From the NCBI RefSeq assembly GCF_042659445.1, contig NZ_JBHSSR010000005.1: 64,000 nt of DNA, one strand, 5' to 3'. Made by a program: the position numbers and the translations under genes. This DNA comes from Macrococcoides epidermidis. Its GTDB lineage: Bacteria > Bacillota > Bacilli > Staphylococcales > Staphylococcaceae. Within the stretch, counting starts at the first letter, position 1, and every line of letters starts with the position of its first letter. Under the pieces are notes generated by a model. It saw only the letters and a program-made list of their open reading frames with translations. It made no database searches and had not been told where the DNA came from. Positions 24,568 to 34,393 of the stretch are shown in pieces.

Positions 24568-24620
24568 TCTTATTCCTCTGTTTAGGTAAAAGGCACCACA
24601 ATTTTTGAGGGGTGAATCTG

Positions 24621-27600
24621 TTGACAGGTCAACTTATCCAATACGGAAGGCATCGTCAGCGTAGAAGTTACGCAAGAATTTCCGAGATTTTAGAATTACC
24701 TAACTTAATAGAGATTCAAACAAAATCTTATGAATGGTTCTTAGAAGAAGGTTTAATCGAGATGTTTAGAGACATTTCACCAATTGAAGACTTCACTGGA
24801 AATCTTTCATTAGAATTTGTTGATTACAAATTAGGTGAGCCAAAGTACGATTTAGATGAAGCAAAGAACCGTGATGCTACTTACTCAGCGCCACTTCGAG
24901 TAAAGGTACGATTAATTATTAAAGAAACAGGCGAAGTGAAAGAACAAGAAGTCTTTATGGGTGATTTCCCATTAATGACTGATACAGGTACGTTTGTCAT
25001 CAATGGAGCAGAACGTGTTATCGTATCTCAGTTAGTTCGTTCACCATCTGTATACTTCAATGATAAAGTCGACAAGAATGGTAAAGTGAGCTTTGGAGCG
25101 ACTGTTATCCCTAACCGTGGTGCGTGGCTTGAATATGAAACTGATGCGAAAGATGTAGTATTTGTTCGTATTGACCGTACACGTAAATTACCGATCACTG
25201 TACTTTTACGTGCATTAGGATTCTCAAGTGACCAGGAAATCATTGATTTATTAGGTGACAACGAGTATTTACGTAACGCATTAGACAAAGATAATACTGA
25301 GTCAACTGAAGCTGCATTACTTGAAATTTATGAACGTTTACGTCCAGGTGAACCACCTACAGTTGAGAATGCGAAGAGTCTATTATACTCTCGTTTCTTC
25401 GACCCAAAACGCTATGATTTAGCAAGCGTTGGACGTTATAAAATGAATAAAAAGTTACATTTAAAACACCGTTTATTCAATCAAACGTTAGCTGAGCCAA
25501 TCGTTGATGTAGAAACAGGTGAAATCGTAGCTGAAGAAGGTACACTTTTAGATCGTCGTAATTTAGATCAAATTTTAGATGTACTTGAAAACAACGCCAA
25601 CCAAAAAGTATTCACTTTAGAGAATGGTTTGTTAGACGAGCCGATTGAAATTCAATCTGTTAAAGTTTATGTTCCTGGAGATGAAGAAAAACGTACGACA
25701 ACAATTATCGGTAATGCATTCCCAGATGAAGAAGTGAAGTGTATCACACCTGCTGATATTTTATCTTCTGTAAGTTATTTCTTTAACTTATTAGCTGGAG
25801 TAGGTTTCACTGATGATATCGATCACTTAGGTAATCGTCGTTTACGTTCAGTTGGTGAATTATTACAAAACCAATTCCGTATCGGTTTAAGTCGTATGGA
25901 GCGTGTTGTACGCGAACGTATGAGTTTACAAGATACTGAATCTGTAACGCCTCAACAATTAATCAATATCCGTCCAGTCATTGCATCTATTAAAGAATTC
26001 TTTGGTAGTTCACAGTTATCTCAGTTCATGGACCAGGCAAACCCATTAGCTGAGCTTACGCATAAACGTCGTTTATCTGCATTAGGACCTGGTGGTTTAA
26101 CAAGAGAACGCGCAGGTATGGAAGTACGTGACGTTCACTACTCTCACTATGGCCGTATGTGTCCGATTGAAACGCCGGAGGGACCAAACATCGGGTTAAT
26201 CAACTCACTTTCAAGTTATGCGCGTGTTAATGAATTTGGTTTCATTGAAACACCATACAGAAAAGTTGATATTGAAACAAATACTGTTACATCACAAATT
26301 GACTATTTAACAGCTGACGAAGAAGATGCTTACGTTGTTGCCCAAGCGAACTCACGCTTAGACGATAATGGTAAGTTCTTAGATGACGAAGTTGTTTGTC
26401 GTTTCCGTGGTGATAATACTGTAATGGCACGTGAACGCATGGATTACATGGATGTTTCACCGAAACAGGTTGTTTCTGCTGCCACAGCTTGTATCCCATT
26501 CTTAGAAAACGATGACTCGAACCGTGCCTTAATGGGTGCGAACATGCAACGTCAAGCAGTGCCGTTAATGAATCCTGAAGCACCATTTGTTGGTACGGGT
26601 ATGGAACACGTAGCAGCACGTGACTCTGGCGCTGCAGTAGTAGCGAAATATAAAGGTCGTGTAGAGCACGTTGAAGCTCGTCAGATTAAAGTTCGCCGTA
26701 TCGTTGAAGAAGGCGGAAAAGAAATCGAAACAGATTTAGATGTATATAAATTAGCTAAATTCGCACGCTCAAACTCAGGTACTTGTTACAACCAACGTCC
26801 TATCGTTGAAGCTGGTAACATCGTAACGAAAGGTGAAATCTTAGCAGATGGTCCTTCTATGGAACTTGGTGAGATGGCACTTGGTCGTAACGTAGTTGTT
26901 GGATTTATGACTTGGGATGGTTATAACTACGAGGATGCTGTAATCATGAGCGAACGTCTTGTGAAAGACGACGTATATACTTCTATCCATATTGAAGAAT
27001 ATGAATCAGAAGCGCGTGATACGAAGCTTGGACCTGAAGAAATTACAAGAGATATTCCTAACGTATCTGACAATGCACTTAAAAACTTAGATGATCGTGG
27101 TATCATTTTCGTTGGTGCTGAAGTACGTGATGGTGACATCTTAGTTGGTAAAGTAACGCCTAAAGGGGTTACTGAATTAACGGCTGAAGAACGTTTATTA
27201 CATGCAATCTTCGGTGAAAAAGCGCGTGAAGTACGTGATACCTCATTACGTGTACCACACGGTGCTGATGGTATCGTATTAGACGTTAAAGTCTTTAATC
27301 GTGAAGATGGCGACGAGTTACCACCAGGCGTTAACCAATTAGTTCGTGTTTACATCGTTCAAAAACGTAAAATTCATGTTGGGGATAAAATGTGTGGACG
27401 TCACGGAAATAAAGGGGTTATCTCACGTATCTTACCAGAAGAAGATATGCCATTTATGCCTGATGGAACACCGATTGATATCATGTTAAACCCACTTGGG
27501 GTACCTTCTCGTATGAACATCGGACAAGTATTAGAGTTACACTTAGGTATGGCTGCTAAAAACTTAGGTCTGCATGTTGCGTCTCCAGTATTTGATGGAG

Positions 27601-28163
27601 CAAACGATGAAGATGTTTGGTCAACAATCGAAGAAGCTGGTATGGCACGTGACGGTAAAACTGTACTTTATGATGGACGTACTGGTGAACCATTCGATAA
27701 CCGTGTATCAGTTGGTGTAATGTACATGCTTAAATTAGCCCACATGGTTGATGATAAGTTACATGCACGTTCAACTGGACCTTACTCACTTGTTACACAA
27801 CAACCACTTGGTGGTAAAGCACAATTTGGTGGACAACGTTTTGGTGAGATGGAAGTATGGGCACTTGAAGCTTACGGTGCGGCGTATACTTTACAGGAAA
27901 TCTTAACGTACAAATCTGATGATACTGTTGGTCGTGTGAAAACTTACGAAGCAATCGTTAAAGGTGAAAATATTCCTCGTCCAGGTGTTCCGGAATCATT
28001 CCGCGTATTGATGAAAGAGTTACAAAGTTTAGGGTTAGATGTAAAAGTAATGGATAACAAAGATGAAGAGATTGAAATGCGTGATTTAGAAGATGACGAT
28101 TTCATCGATTCAAAGATTAACCTTGCAAAAGCACCAACACCAGAAGCTGAGATCACTGAATAA
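24621..28163 (+). CDS. rpoB: RNA polymerase beta subunit
   Basis: This is the 1180-aa catalytic-core subunit. The rifampicin-binding cluster (about residues 462-500, with SSQLSQFMDQ, LTHKRRLSALG and GPGGL) has the usual drug-sensitive-type residues at the positions I can recognise. The GDKMCGRHGNKG segment and the C-terminal MEVWALEAYGAA clamp segment are present. The start is TTG at 24621, giving MTGQLIQYGRH, with GAGGGGTG upstream. The GTG at 24612 lies within that site. It is co-transcribed with rpoC. Confidence 0.98.
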   Translation: MTGQLIQYGRHRQRRSYARISEILELPNLIEIQTKSYEWFLEEGLIEMFRDISPIEDFTGNLSLEFVDYKLGEPKYDLDEAKNRDATYSAPLRVKVRLIIKETGEVKEQEVFMGDFPLMTDTGTFVINGAERVIVSQLVRSPSVYFNDKVDKNGKVSFGATVIPNRGAWLEYETDAKDVVFVRIDRTRKLPITVLLRALGFSSDQEIIDLLGDNEYLRNALDKDNTESTEAALLEIYERLRPGEPPTVENAKSLLYSRFFDPKRYDLASVGRYKMNKKLHLKHRLFNQTLAEPIVDVETGEIVAEEGTLLDRRNLDQILDVLENNANQKVFTLENGLLDEPIEIQSVKVYVPGDEEKRTTTIIGNAFPDEEVKCITPADILSSVSYFFNLLAGVGFTDDIDHLGNRRLRSVGELLQNQFRIGLSRMERVVRERMSLQDTESVTPQQLINIRPVIASIKEFFGSSQLSQFMDQANPLAELTHKRRLSALGPGGLTRERAGMEVRDVHYSHYGRMCPIETPEGPNIGLINSLSSYARVNEFGFIETPYRKVDIETNTVTSQIDYLTADEEDAYVVAQANSRLDDNGKFLDDEVVCRFRGDNTVMARERMDYMDVSPKQVVSAATACIPFLENDDSNRALMGANMQRQAVPLMNPEAPFVGTGMEHVAARDSGAAVVAKYKGRVEHVEARQIKVRRIVEEGGKEIETDLDVYKLAKFARSNSGTCYNQRPIVEAGNIVTKGEILADGPSMELGEMALGRNVVVGFMTWDGYNYEDAVIMSERLVKDDVYTSIHIEEYESEARDTKLGPEEITRDIPNVSDNALKNLDDRGIIFVGAEVRDGDILVGKVTPKGVTELTAEERLLHAIFGEKAREVRDTSLRVPHGADGIVLDVKVFNREDGDELPPGVNQLVRVYIVQKRKIHVGDKMCGRHGNKGVISRILPEEDMPFMPDGTPIDIMLNPLGVPSRMNIGQVLELHLGMAAKNLGLHVASPVFDGANDEDVWSTIEEAGMARDGKTVLYDGRTGEPFDNRVSVGVMYMLKLAHMVDDKLHARSTGPYSLVTQQPLGGKAQFGGQRFGEMEVWALEAYGAAYTLQEILTYKSDDTVGRVKTYEAIVKGENIPRPGVPESFRVLMKELQSLGLDVKVMDNKDEEIEMRDLEDDDFIDSKINLAKAPTPEAEITE

Positions 28164-28293
28164 TCACTATCTCAAAAGCTAGTCACTTATTTTGTTTAAT
28201 ACATCATGTAAGTCATTCCGCATTTACATGATGGTTAAACAAGTTGAAATATAAATCTTGATAAAATTTTTAATACACTAAGGAGGTAGGGCT

Positions 28294-31200
28294 TTGATTG
28301 ATGTAAATAACTTTCATTACATGAAGATAGGTCTCGCTTCACCTGAAAAAATCCGTTCTTGGAGTTTTGGTGAAGTTAAAAAGCCAGAAACAATTAACTA
28401 CCGTACATTAAAACCTGAAAGAGATGGTTTATTCTGTGAGAAAATTTTCGGTCCAACAAAAGACTGGGAATGTAGCTGTGGTAAATATAAACGTGTACGT
28501 TACAAAGGTATGGTCTGTGACCGTTGTGGCGTTGAAGTAACAAAATCAAAAGTACGTCGTGAACGTATGGGGCATATTGAATTAGCTGCACCTGTATCAC
28601 ACATCTGGTATTTCAAAGGAATTCCTTCTCGTATGGGATTGCTTTTAGATATGTCTCCGCGTTCTTTAGAAGAAGTTATCTATTTTGCTTCTTACGCTGT
28701 AATTGATCCAGGTCCAACTGGATTAGAGAAAAAATCATTATTATCTGAAAGAGAATACCGTGAGTATTACGATAAGTTCCCTGGGCAATTCACTGCTAAG
28801 ATGGGTGCTGAAGCGATTAAAGATTTATTAATGGACATCGACTTAGATGGAGAATTAAAATCTTTACGTGAAGAATTAGAAACAGCAACAGGACAACGTT
28901 TAACAAGAGCAATCAAACGTTTAGAAGTTGTTGAATCATTCCGTAATTCTGGTAATGATCCTTCTTGGATGATTTTAGATGTATTACCAATCATTCCACC
29001 TGAAATTCGTCCAATGGTTCAATTAGATGGTGGACGTTTCGCTACATCTGATTTAAACGATTTATATCGTCGTGTTATTAACCGTAACAACCGTTTAAAG
29101 CGTTTATTAGATTTAGGTGCGCCTGGTATCATCGTACAAAATGAAAAACGTATGTTACAAGAAGCAGTTGATGCTTTAATTGATAATGGTCGTCGTGGCC
29201 GTCCAGTAACTGGACCAGGTAACCGTCCATTAAAATCTTTATCTCATATGTTAAAAGGGAAACAAGGTCGTTTCCGTCAAAACTTACTTGGTAAACGTGT
29301 AGACTACTCTGGGCGTTCGGTTATCGTAGTAGGTCCAAACTTAAAAATGTATCAATGTGGTCTTCCTAAAGAAATGGCACTTGAATTATTCAAACCATTT
29401 GTTATGAAAGAACTTGTTGAACGTGAAATTGCGACAAACATTAAGAACGCTAAAGGTAAAATTGAGCGTATGGAACCAGAAATCTGGGACGTTTTAGAAG
29501 ACGTTATTCGTGAACACCCAGTTCTGTTAAACCGTGCACCAACACTTCACCGTTTAGGTATCCAGGCTTTCGAACCGACATTAGTTGAAGGTCGTGCGAT
29601 TCGATTACATCCACTTGTAACGACTGCATACAATGCCGATTTCGATGGTGACCAAATGGCCGTTCACGTACCTTTATCTAAAGAAGCGCAAGCTGAAGCA
29701 CGTATGTTAATGTTAGCTGCACAAAATATCTTAAACCCTAAAGATGGTAAACCAGTTGTTACACCATCTCAGGATATGGTATTAGGTAACTACTACTTAA
29801 CATTAGAGCGTTTAGGTACAATTGGTGAAGGTAGAATCTTTAAAGATGCAAATGAAGTTATTATGGCTTATGTCAATGGATATGTTCATCTACATGCGCG
29901 TATTGCCGTTCAAGCTGGATCATTTAACAATCCAACATTTACTGACAAACAAAACAACCAATTATTAATAACTTCTGTTGGTAAAGTAATCTTTAATGAA
30001 ATTATGCCTGAATCATTCCCGTTCATTAACGAACCAACTTTATCAAACTTAGAAACAGTAACACCTGATAAATATTTCATCGATGCAACTGAATTAACTG
30101 AAGAAGGATTATTAAAATACTTAAATGAGCAACCACTTGTTAAACCATTTAATAAAAAATTCTTAGGTCAAATCATTGCTGAAGTGTTCAATAGATTCCA
30201 TATTACTGATACTTCTATGATGTTAGACAGAATGAAAGATTTAGGATTTAAATATTCTTCACGTGCCGGTATTACAGTAGGTGTATCTGACATCGTGGTA
30301 TTACCTGATAAACAAGATATTATCGGTTTAGCAGAAGAAAAAGTAGATAGAGTAACGAAACAGTTCACACGTGGTTTAATTACTGAAAGTGAACGTTACG
30401 CTGCTGTTATTGAAATTTGGACGAAAGCTAAAGATGACATTCAAGCAAAATTAATGAACTCTTTAGATGACTTGAACCCAATCTTCATGATGAGTGACTC
30501 TGGTGCCCGTGGTAACGCATCTAACTTTACGCAGTTAGCAGGTATGCGTGGACTGATGGCCAACCCGGCTGGACGTATCATTGAGTTACCAATCAAATCT
30601 TCATTCCGTGAAGGTTTAACAGTATTAGAATACTTTATCTCTACGCATGGTGCGCGTAAAGGTCTTGCCGATACAGCACTTAAAACAGCCGATTCAGGTT
30701 ACTTAACGCGTCGTCTAGTTGACGTTGCTCAAGACGTTATCGTACGTGAACCTGATTGTGGTACTGACCGTGGATTACTTGTTTCAGCGATCCGTGAAGG
30801 TTCAGAACTTATTGAACCATTCATTGAGCGTTTAGAAGGACGTTATTCTCGTGAAACAGTAAGACACCCAGAAACAAAAGAAATTCTTGTTAGAGTGAAC
30901 GAATTGATTACACCTGAAATCGCGAAACAAATCGTGGATGCAGGTATCGAAGAAATGCATATCCGTTCAGCATTTACATGTAACTCACGTCACGGGGTTT
31001 GTGAAAAATGTTACGGTAAAAACTTAGCAACAGGTGAAAAAGTAGAAGTTGGGGAAGCAGTTGGTACAATCGCTGCCCAATCTATCGGTGAACCTGGTAC
31101 TCAGTTAACGATGCGTACATTCCATACAGGTGGGGTTGCCGGTGCCGATATTACACAAGGTTTACCTCGTATTCAGGAATTATTCGAAGCGCGTAATCCG

Positions 31201-31914
31201 AAAGGTCAAGCTGTAATCTCTGAGATTAACGGTGAGATTATCGAATTAAACGTTGTAAAAGATCGTATGCAGGAAATTAAAGTTAAAGGTGAGAATGAAG
31301 TACGTACTTACTTAGCACCTGGTACTGCAAGACTTAAAGTAGAAGTTGGGCAAAAAATCGCGCGTGGTGAAGTAATGACTGAAGGTTCTATCGAGCCTAA
31401 ACAATTATTAGCTGTAGCGGGACTTAATGCGACACAAAGCTACTTATTAAAAGAAGTTCAAAAAGTATACCGTATGCAAGGGGTAGAAATCTCAGATAAA
31501 CACGTTGAGGTAATGGTACGTCAAATGTTACGTAAAGTTCGTATTATCGAAGCAGGAGACACAAAATTATTACCAGGTGCATTAGTTGATATTCATACAT
31601 TTACTGATGCTAACCGTGAAGTGTTTAAAGCGAGAAAACACCCAGCAACAGCGAAACCTGTATTGCTTGGTATTACGAAAGCATCACTTGAAACAGAAAG
31701 TTTCTTATCTGCAGCATCGTTCCAGGAAACAACACGTGTGTTAACTGATGCAGCGATTAAAGGTAAACGTGATGACTTATTAGGACTTAAAGAAAACGTT
31801 ATTATCGGTAAGTTAATACCAGCTGGTACAGGTATGAGACGTTATAGTGGCGTTGAATACGAAAAAGATGCACCAGCATTAGAGCAAGATGAAGTAGTAG
31901 TAACTGAAAATTAA
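28294..31914 (+). CDS. rpoC: RNA polymerase beta' subunit
   Basis: This 1206-aa subunit carries the catalytic magnesium motif NADFDGD (near residue 447) and the N-terminal zinc finger (C60, C62, C75, C78). It also has the trigger-loop region around QSIGEPGTQLTMRTFHTGG and a second zinc site (CNSRHGVCEKCYG). The start is TTG after AAGGAGG. A hairpin (28202-28233) without a T run lies in the rpoB-rpoC gap. A strong terminator follows. Confidence 0.98.
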   Translation: MIDVNNFHYMKIGLASPEKIRSWSFGEVKKPETINYRTLKPERDGLFCEKIFGPTKDWECSCGKYKRVRYKGMVCDRCGVEVTKSKVRRERMGHIELAAPVSHIWYFKGIPSRMGLLLDMSPRSLEEVIYFASYAVIDPGPTGLEKKSLLSEREYREYYDKFPGQFTAKMGAEAIKDLLMDIDLDGELKSLREELETATGQRLTRAIKRLEVVESFRNSGNDPSWMILDVLPIIPPEIRPMVQLDGGRFATSDLNDLYRRVINRNNRLKRLLDLGAPGIIVQNEKRMLQEAVDALIDNGRRGRPVTGPGNRPLKSLSHMLKGKQGRFRQNLLGKRVDYSGRSVIVVGPNLKMYQCGLPKEMALELFKPFVMKELVEREIATNIKNAKGKIERMEPEIWDVLEDVIREHPVLLNRAPTLHRLGIQAFEPTLVEGRAIRLHPLVTTAYNADFDGDQMAVHVPLSKEAQAEARMLMLAAQNILNPKDGKPVVTPSQDMVLGNYYLTLERLGTIGEGRIFKDANEVIMAYVNGYVHLHARIAVQAGSFNNPTFTDKQNNQLLITSVGKVIFNEIMPESFPFINEPTLSNLETVTPDKYFIDATELTEEGLLKYLNEQPLVKPFNKKFLGQIIAEVFNRFHITDTSMMLDRMKDLGFKYSSRAGITVGVSDIVVLPDKQDIIGLAEEKVDRVTKQFTRGLITESERYAAVIEIWTKAKDDIQAKLMNSLDDLNPIFMMSDSGARGNASNFTQLAGMRGLMANPAGRIIELPIKSSFREGLTVLEYFISTHGARKGLADTALKTADSGYLTRRLVDVAQDVIVREPDCGTDRGLLVSAIREGSELIEPFIERLEGRYSRETVRHPETKEILVRVNELITPEIAKQIVDAGIEEMHIRSAFTCNSRHGVCEKCYGKNLATGEKVEVGEAVGTIAAQSIGEPGTQLTMRTFHTGGVAGADITQGLPRIQELFEARNPKGQAVISEINGEIIELNVVKDRMQEIKVKGENEVRTYLAPGTARLKVEVGQKIARGEVMTEGSIEPKQLLAVAGLNATQSYLLKEVQKVYRMQGVEISDKHVEVMVRQMLRKVRIIEAGDTKLLPGALVDIHTFTDANREVFKARKHPATAKPVLLGITKASLETESFLSAASFQETTRVLTDAAIKGKRDDLLGLKENVIIGKLIPAGTGMRRYSGVEYEKDAPALEQDEVVVTEN

Positions 31915-31922
31915 TAAATTTT

Positions 31923-31955
31923 ACACCCAAATATTAATATTTGGGTGTTTTTTTG
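31923..31955 (+). terminator. Terminator after rpoBC
   Basis: A 13-bp perfect palindromic stem (31923-31935 and 31936-31948) is followed by seven T. Confidence 0.92.
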
Positions 31956-32042
31956 TCACTAAACATTCACAATCACAAAACAGATAATTTAATAGAAATT
32001 GGTGTATGATAGTTAAACTGAATACAATAAAGGAGGGTGAAT

Positions 32043-32231
32043 ATGAATATTAAAATGAAAGAACTCATCGTAATGGTATTAGGATTAGTTGAAATCATTG
32101 CCGGATTTGCATTATATGAAGAGTCGCAATTAGGGGGCATTACATTTATATTATTAGGCTTTGCATTCTTAGCGATTATGTTTATCATGGAACGAAAAGA
32201 TTACCAAAGTAAACATTATAATTTGAAATAA
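32043..32231 (+). CDS. Small two-helix membrane protein, unknown function
   Basis: This 62-aa protein has two hydrophobic segments (about residues 7-25 and 31-50) and a short polar C-terminus. I do not recognise the family. A strong ribosome binding site (AAGGAGGG) precedes the ATG at 32043, and a TATGAT lies about 35 bases upstream. Terminators flank the gene, so it is its own transcript. Those signals support a real gene. It marks the left end of a segment that interrupts the usual rpoC to L7Ae spacing. Confidence 0.65.
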   Translation: MNIKMKELIVMVLGLVEIIAGFALYEESQLGGITFILLGFAFLAIMFIMERKDYQSKHYNLK

Positions 32232-32268
32232 AATTTATAAAAAACAATATATCACTATAAATAACAAC

Positions 32269-32304
32269 AATAGCCTAAGAAAATAAATATTCTTAGGCTA
32301 TTAT
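32269..32304 (+). terminator. Terminator after the small membrane protein gene
   Basis: AATAGCCTAAGAA pairs perfectly with TTCTTAGGCTATT across an 8-nt loop. The tail is AT-rich rather than a clean T run. Confidence 0.75.
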
Positions 32305-32355
32305 ATTGTGAAATAATTTTGTGTAGTGTAAAATCATAGACTAACTGTGAAGTAT

Positions 32356-32395
32356 AAAAGGGGACATGATTTGAAAAAATGTCTCCTTTTATTTT
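32356..32395 (+). terminator. Second terminator-like hairpin
   Basis: AAAAGGGGACA pairs with TGTCTCCTTTT (one G-U) and is followed by ATTTTAAAG. It may be a terminator or part of the following leader. Confidence 0.45.
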
Positions 32396-32498
32396 AAAGT
32401 AAAAAAATGAATTATATAAAAATACATTATATAATTAAGAGTAATGTTTAAATAAGGATAGAGTTAAATTACTCCAAATTCATTAAAAGGGATTTCTG

Positions 32499-32534
32499 CA
32501 ATTTAATATATGAAGTTGGCCATATATTAAATTG
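32499..32534 (+). promoter_or_regulatory. 14-bp hairpin in the leader of the secreted protein
   Basis: CAATTTAATATATG and CATATATTAAATTG pair perfectly across an 8-nt loop, ending 22 bases before the ATG. The stem has no T tail, so it may affect mRNA stability, start access or protein binding. Confidence 0.6.
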
Positions 32535-32556
32535 TGGAAAATAGGAATAAAAATTT

Positions 32557-34371
32557 ATGAAGAATAATAAAAATTTCAAGAAAATATCATTTGCGATTAC
32601 TTCAAGTATATTAGGAACTGTCGGCTTAATGAATGAATCTGTTGTGACACATGCTGCAGAATTACAAAATATACAACAACAAATTACGCAACAACACGCA
32701 TTTTATTTACAGCGATCCTCACTGAGATTTTTAGAGGGTTATATATATTATGATGGAGATAACGATGGGCAATGGGATTCTCGTTTAGGTAATATCAACA
32801 TTGAACTTATCGGAATAGATGGAAGTACTTATAGAGGTGCTACAAATAGTGAAGGCTATTTTTATCTAGAAGGAATGAACAGAGGTGATTATGAATTACG
32901 CATGTTTGTACCTACAGTTGATCAATCAGGAATGGAAACTATAGAAACTGTAAGTACTGCTGTAATAGTTGATCGTAATATTGTTAATAGAGTGAAAGTG
33001 ACAGTTACGAAGCTACCAGACGATCCAACGACCGAAGCGCCGACAACCGAAACGCCATCAACGGAAGAAACAACGACTGAAGCACCAACAACTGCGGAAC
33101 CAACAACCGAAACCCCATCAACAGAAGAAACAACGACCGAAGCGCCGACAACCGAAACCCCATCAACGGAAGAAACAACGGAAGCGCCTACAACAGCAGA
33201 ACCAACAACCGAAACGCCATCAACGGAAGAAACAACGACTGAAGCACCTACAACAGCAGAACCAACAACCGAAACGCCATCAACGGAAGAAACAACGACT
33301 GAAGCACCTACAACAGCAGCACCAACAACCGAAACGCCATCAACGGAAGAAACAACGACCGAAGCACCAACAACAGCAGAACCAACAACCGAAACGCCAT
33401 CAACGGAAGAAACAACGACCGAAGCACCAACAACTGCGGAACCAACAACCGAAACGCCATCAACGGAAGAAACAACGACTGAAGCACCTACAACAGCAGA
33501 ACCAACAACAGAAACGCCATCAACGGAAGAAACAACGACTGAAGCGCCTACAACTGTGGAATCAACAACGGAATTACCATCAATCGTAATGCCGACGACA
33601 GAGTTACCGACCATGGAACCGACAACGGAAGATCCAGAAACAGAAAGACCGATGACAGAGCGTCCAACAACAGAAGCGCCTGAAACAGAAAGACCGATGA
33701 CAGAACGTCCAACAACAGAACGTCCGGTTGTAATTATCACACCGGCGCCATCAAGTGAGTTACCTTCTGTGTCAGAACAGTTACCTGATCGTCCAAGTGT
33801 TTTACCACCTGTAGACAATAATGTTGAAGAACACAACATTCCTAATATCGATATTGATATTCCTGCTACAGATTCAGTAGATATCAATGTAACGTATCAT
33901 CCGACAGGTACAATCGTGCCTGATAATGAGCGTATAGTTCCAAATGGCGATGTCTCAAATAGTATTGTTTATGTTGCTCATGATGAAAATGATTTAGCGG
34001 GTATACTACGCAATCCATATCAACCGCTCATTGAAGATAATACTGAGGAAAATAGAAGTCGTGAGGATGAACTGGATATATTAATTGGATTAAGTCCAAT
34101 TGAGTGGCCAGTAAATCATTCTTTAGTAGATAAAGACCATCCTTTAAATCGTTCAAAGGATAATGATAAAAACAATGACAATCAAAAATTTAATGATGAC
34201 GATAAAGAAGATATCGAAGTTGCAAAAACAAATAATGATAAACCGACAGATAATCATCATTTAGATTTACAAATGAATGATTTTACTGTGGCTACTGTAA
34301 AAGGTCCGTTAGATACGCCAGACCCAGCGTTACCTACATTTATTTCTGGTCTTGGTGGTTTTAATTTTTAA
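32557..34371 (+). CDS. Secreted repeat-rich protein with SdrB-like domain, no LPXTG anchor
   Basis: This 604-aa exported protein begins with a signal peptide: KKISFAITSSILG is the hydrophobic part and cleavage is likely after THAA near residue 34. Residues 59-152 resemble the calcium-binding SdrD-B/CNA-B fold, with YYDGDNDGQWD followed by NSEGYFYLEGMNRGDYEL. A Thr/Pro/Glu repeat stalk follows (about 157-343), then a TERP-type repeat (360-389). The acidic, Asn/Asp-rich C-terminal region of about 200 aa ends LPTFISGLGGFNF. No LPXTG, membrane helix or basic tail is present, so sortase anchoring is unlikely. The next gene starts 22 bases on without a terminator. The protein's function is unknown. 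Confidence 0.8.
   Translation: MKNNKNFKKISFAITSSILGTVGLMNESVVTHAAELQNIQQQITQQHAFYLQRSSLRFLEGYIYYDGDNDGQWDSRLGNINIELIGIDGSTYRGATNSEGYFYLEGMNRGDYELRMFVPTVDQSGMETIETVSTAVIVDRNIVNRVKVTVTKLPDDPTTEAPTTETPSTEETTTEAPTTAEPTTETPSTEETTTEAPTTETPSTEETTEAPTTAEPTTETPSTEETTTEAPTTAEPTTETPSTEETTTEAPTTAAPTTETPSTEETTTEAPTTAEPTTETPSTEETTTEAPTTAEPTTETPSTEETTTEAPTTAEPTTETPSTEETTTEAPTTVESTTELPSIVMPTTELPTMEPTTEDPETERPMTERPTTEAPETERPMTERPTTERPVVIITPAPSSELPSVSEQLPDRPSVLPPVDNNVEEHNIPNIDIDIPATDSVDINVTYHPTGTIVPDNERIVPNGDVSNSIVYVAHDENDLAGILRNPYQPLIEDNTEENRSREDELDILIGLSPIEWPVNHSLVDKDHPLNRSKDNDKNNDNQKFNDDDKEDIEVAKTNNDKPTDNHHLDLQMNDFTVATVKGPLDTPDPALPTFISGLGGFNF
33028..33584 (+). repeat. 60-bp tandem repeat encoding a Thr/Pro/Glu stalk
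   Basis: About nine units encode TTEAPTTAEPTTETPSTEET-like 20-residue blocks, with two shorter 45-bp units and a degenerate last unit. Adjacent units differ by few bases, as expected of an array that gains and loses copies. Confidence 0.92.
33634..33723 (+). repeat. Second tandem repeat, two 45-bp units
   Basis: The block PETERPMTERPTTE occurs twice in a row (33634-33678 and 33679-33723), just downstream of the main array. Confidence 0.85.
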
Positions 34372-34393
34372 ATAAAGAGAAAGGAGATTTGAG

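Larger units (their letters stand above)
32232..32556 (+). other. 325-base gap: terminators and leader of the secreted-protein operon
   Basis: No gene was seen. The gap holds a terminator (arms 32269-32281 and 32290-32302) and a second hairpin (32356-32366 with 32380-32390). There is also an AT-only inverted repeat (32410-32419 with 32427-32436) and a perfect 14-bp hairpin (32499-32534) close to the next start codon. Confidence 0.7.

Noticed and set aside
24341..24601. Minus-strand frame opposite the rpoB leader
   Set aside because: It has no translation signal, an Asn/Ser/Leu-rich composition, and overlaps the rpoB promoter.
26287..26619. 110-codon minus-strand frame within rpoB
   Set aside because: It is a shadow of a highly conserved gene with no independent evidence.
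33028..33584. CRISPR array
   Set aside because: The repeats are contiguous, in frame and code for protein. There are no unique spacers.
32922..33887. Long minus-strand frame of 321 codons opposite the secreted protein
   Set aside because: It is a Val/Ser-rich mirror of the tandem repeat, kept open by the 60-bp period. It has no ribosome binding site and no recognisable domain.
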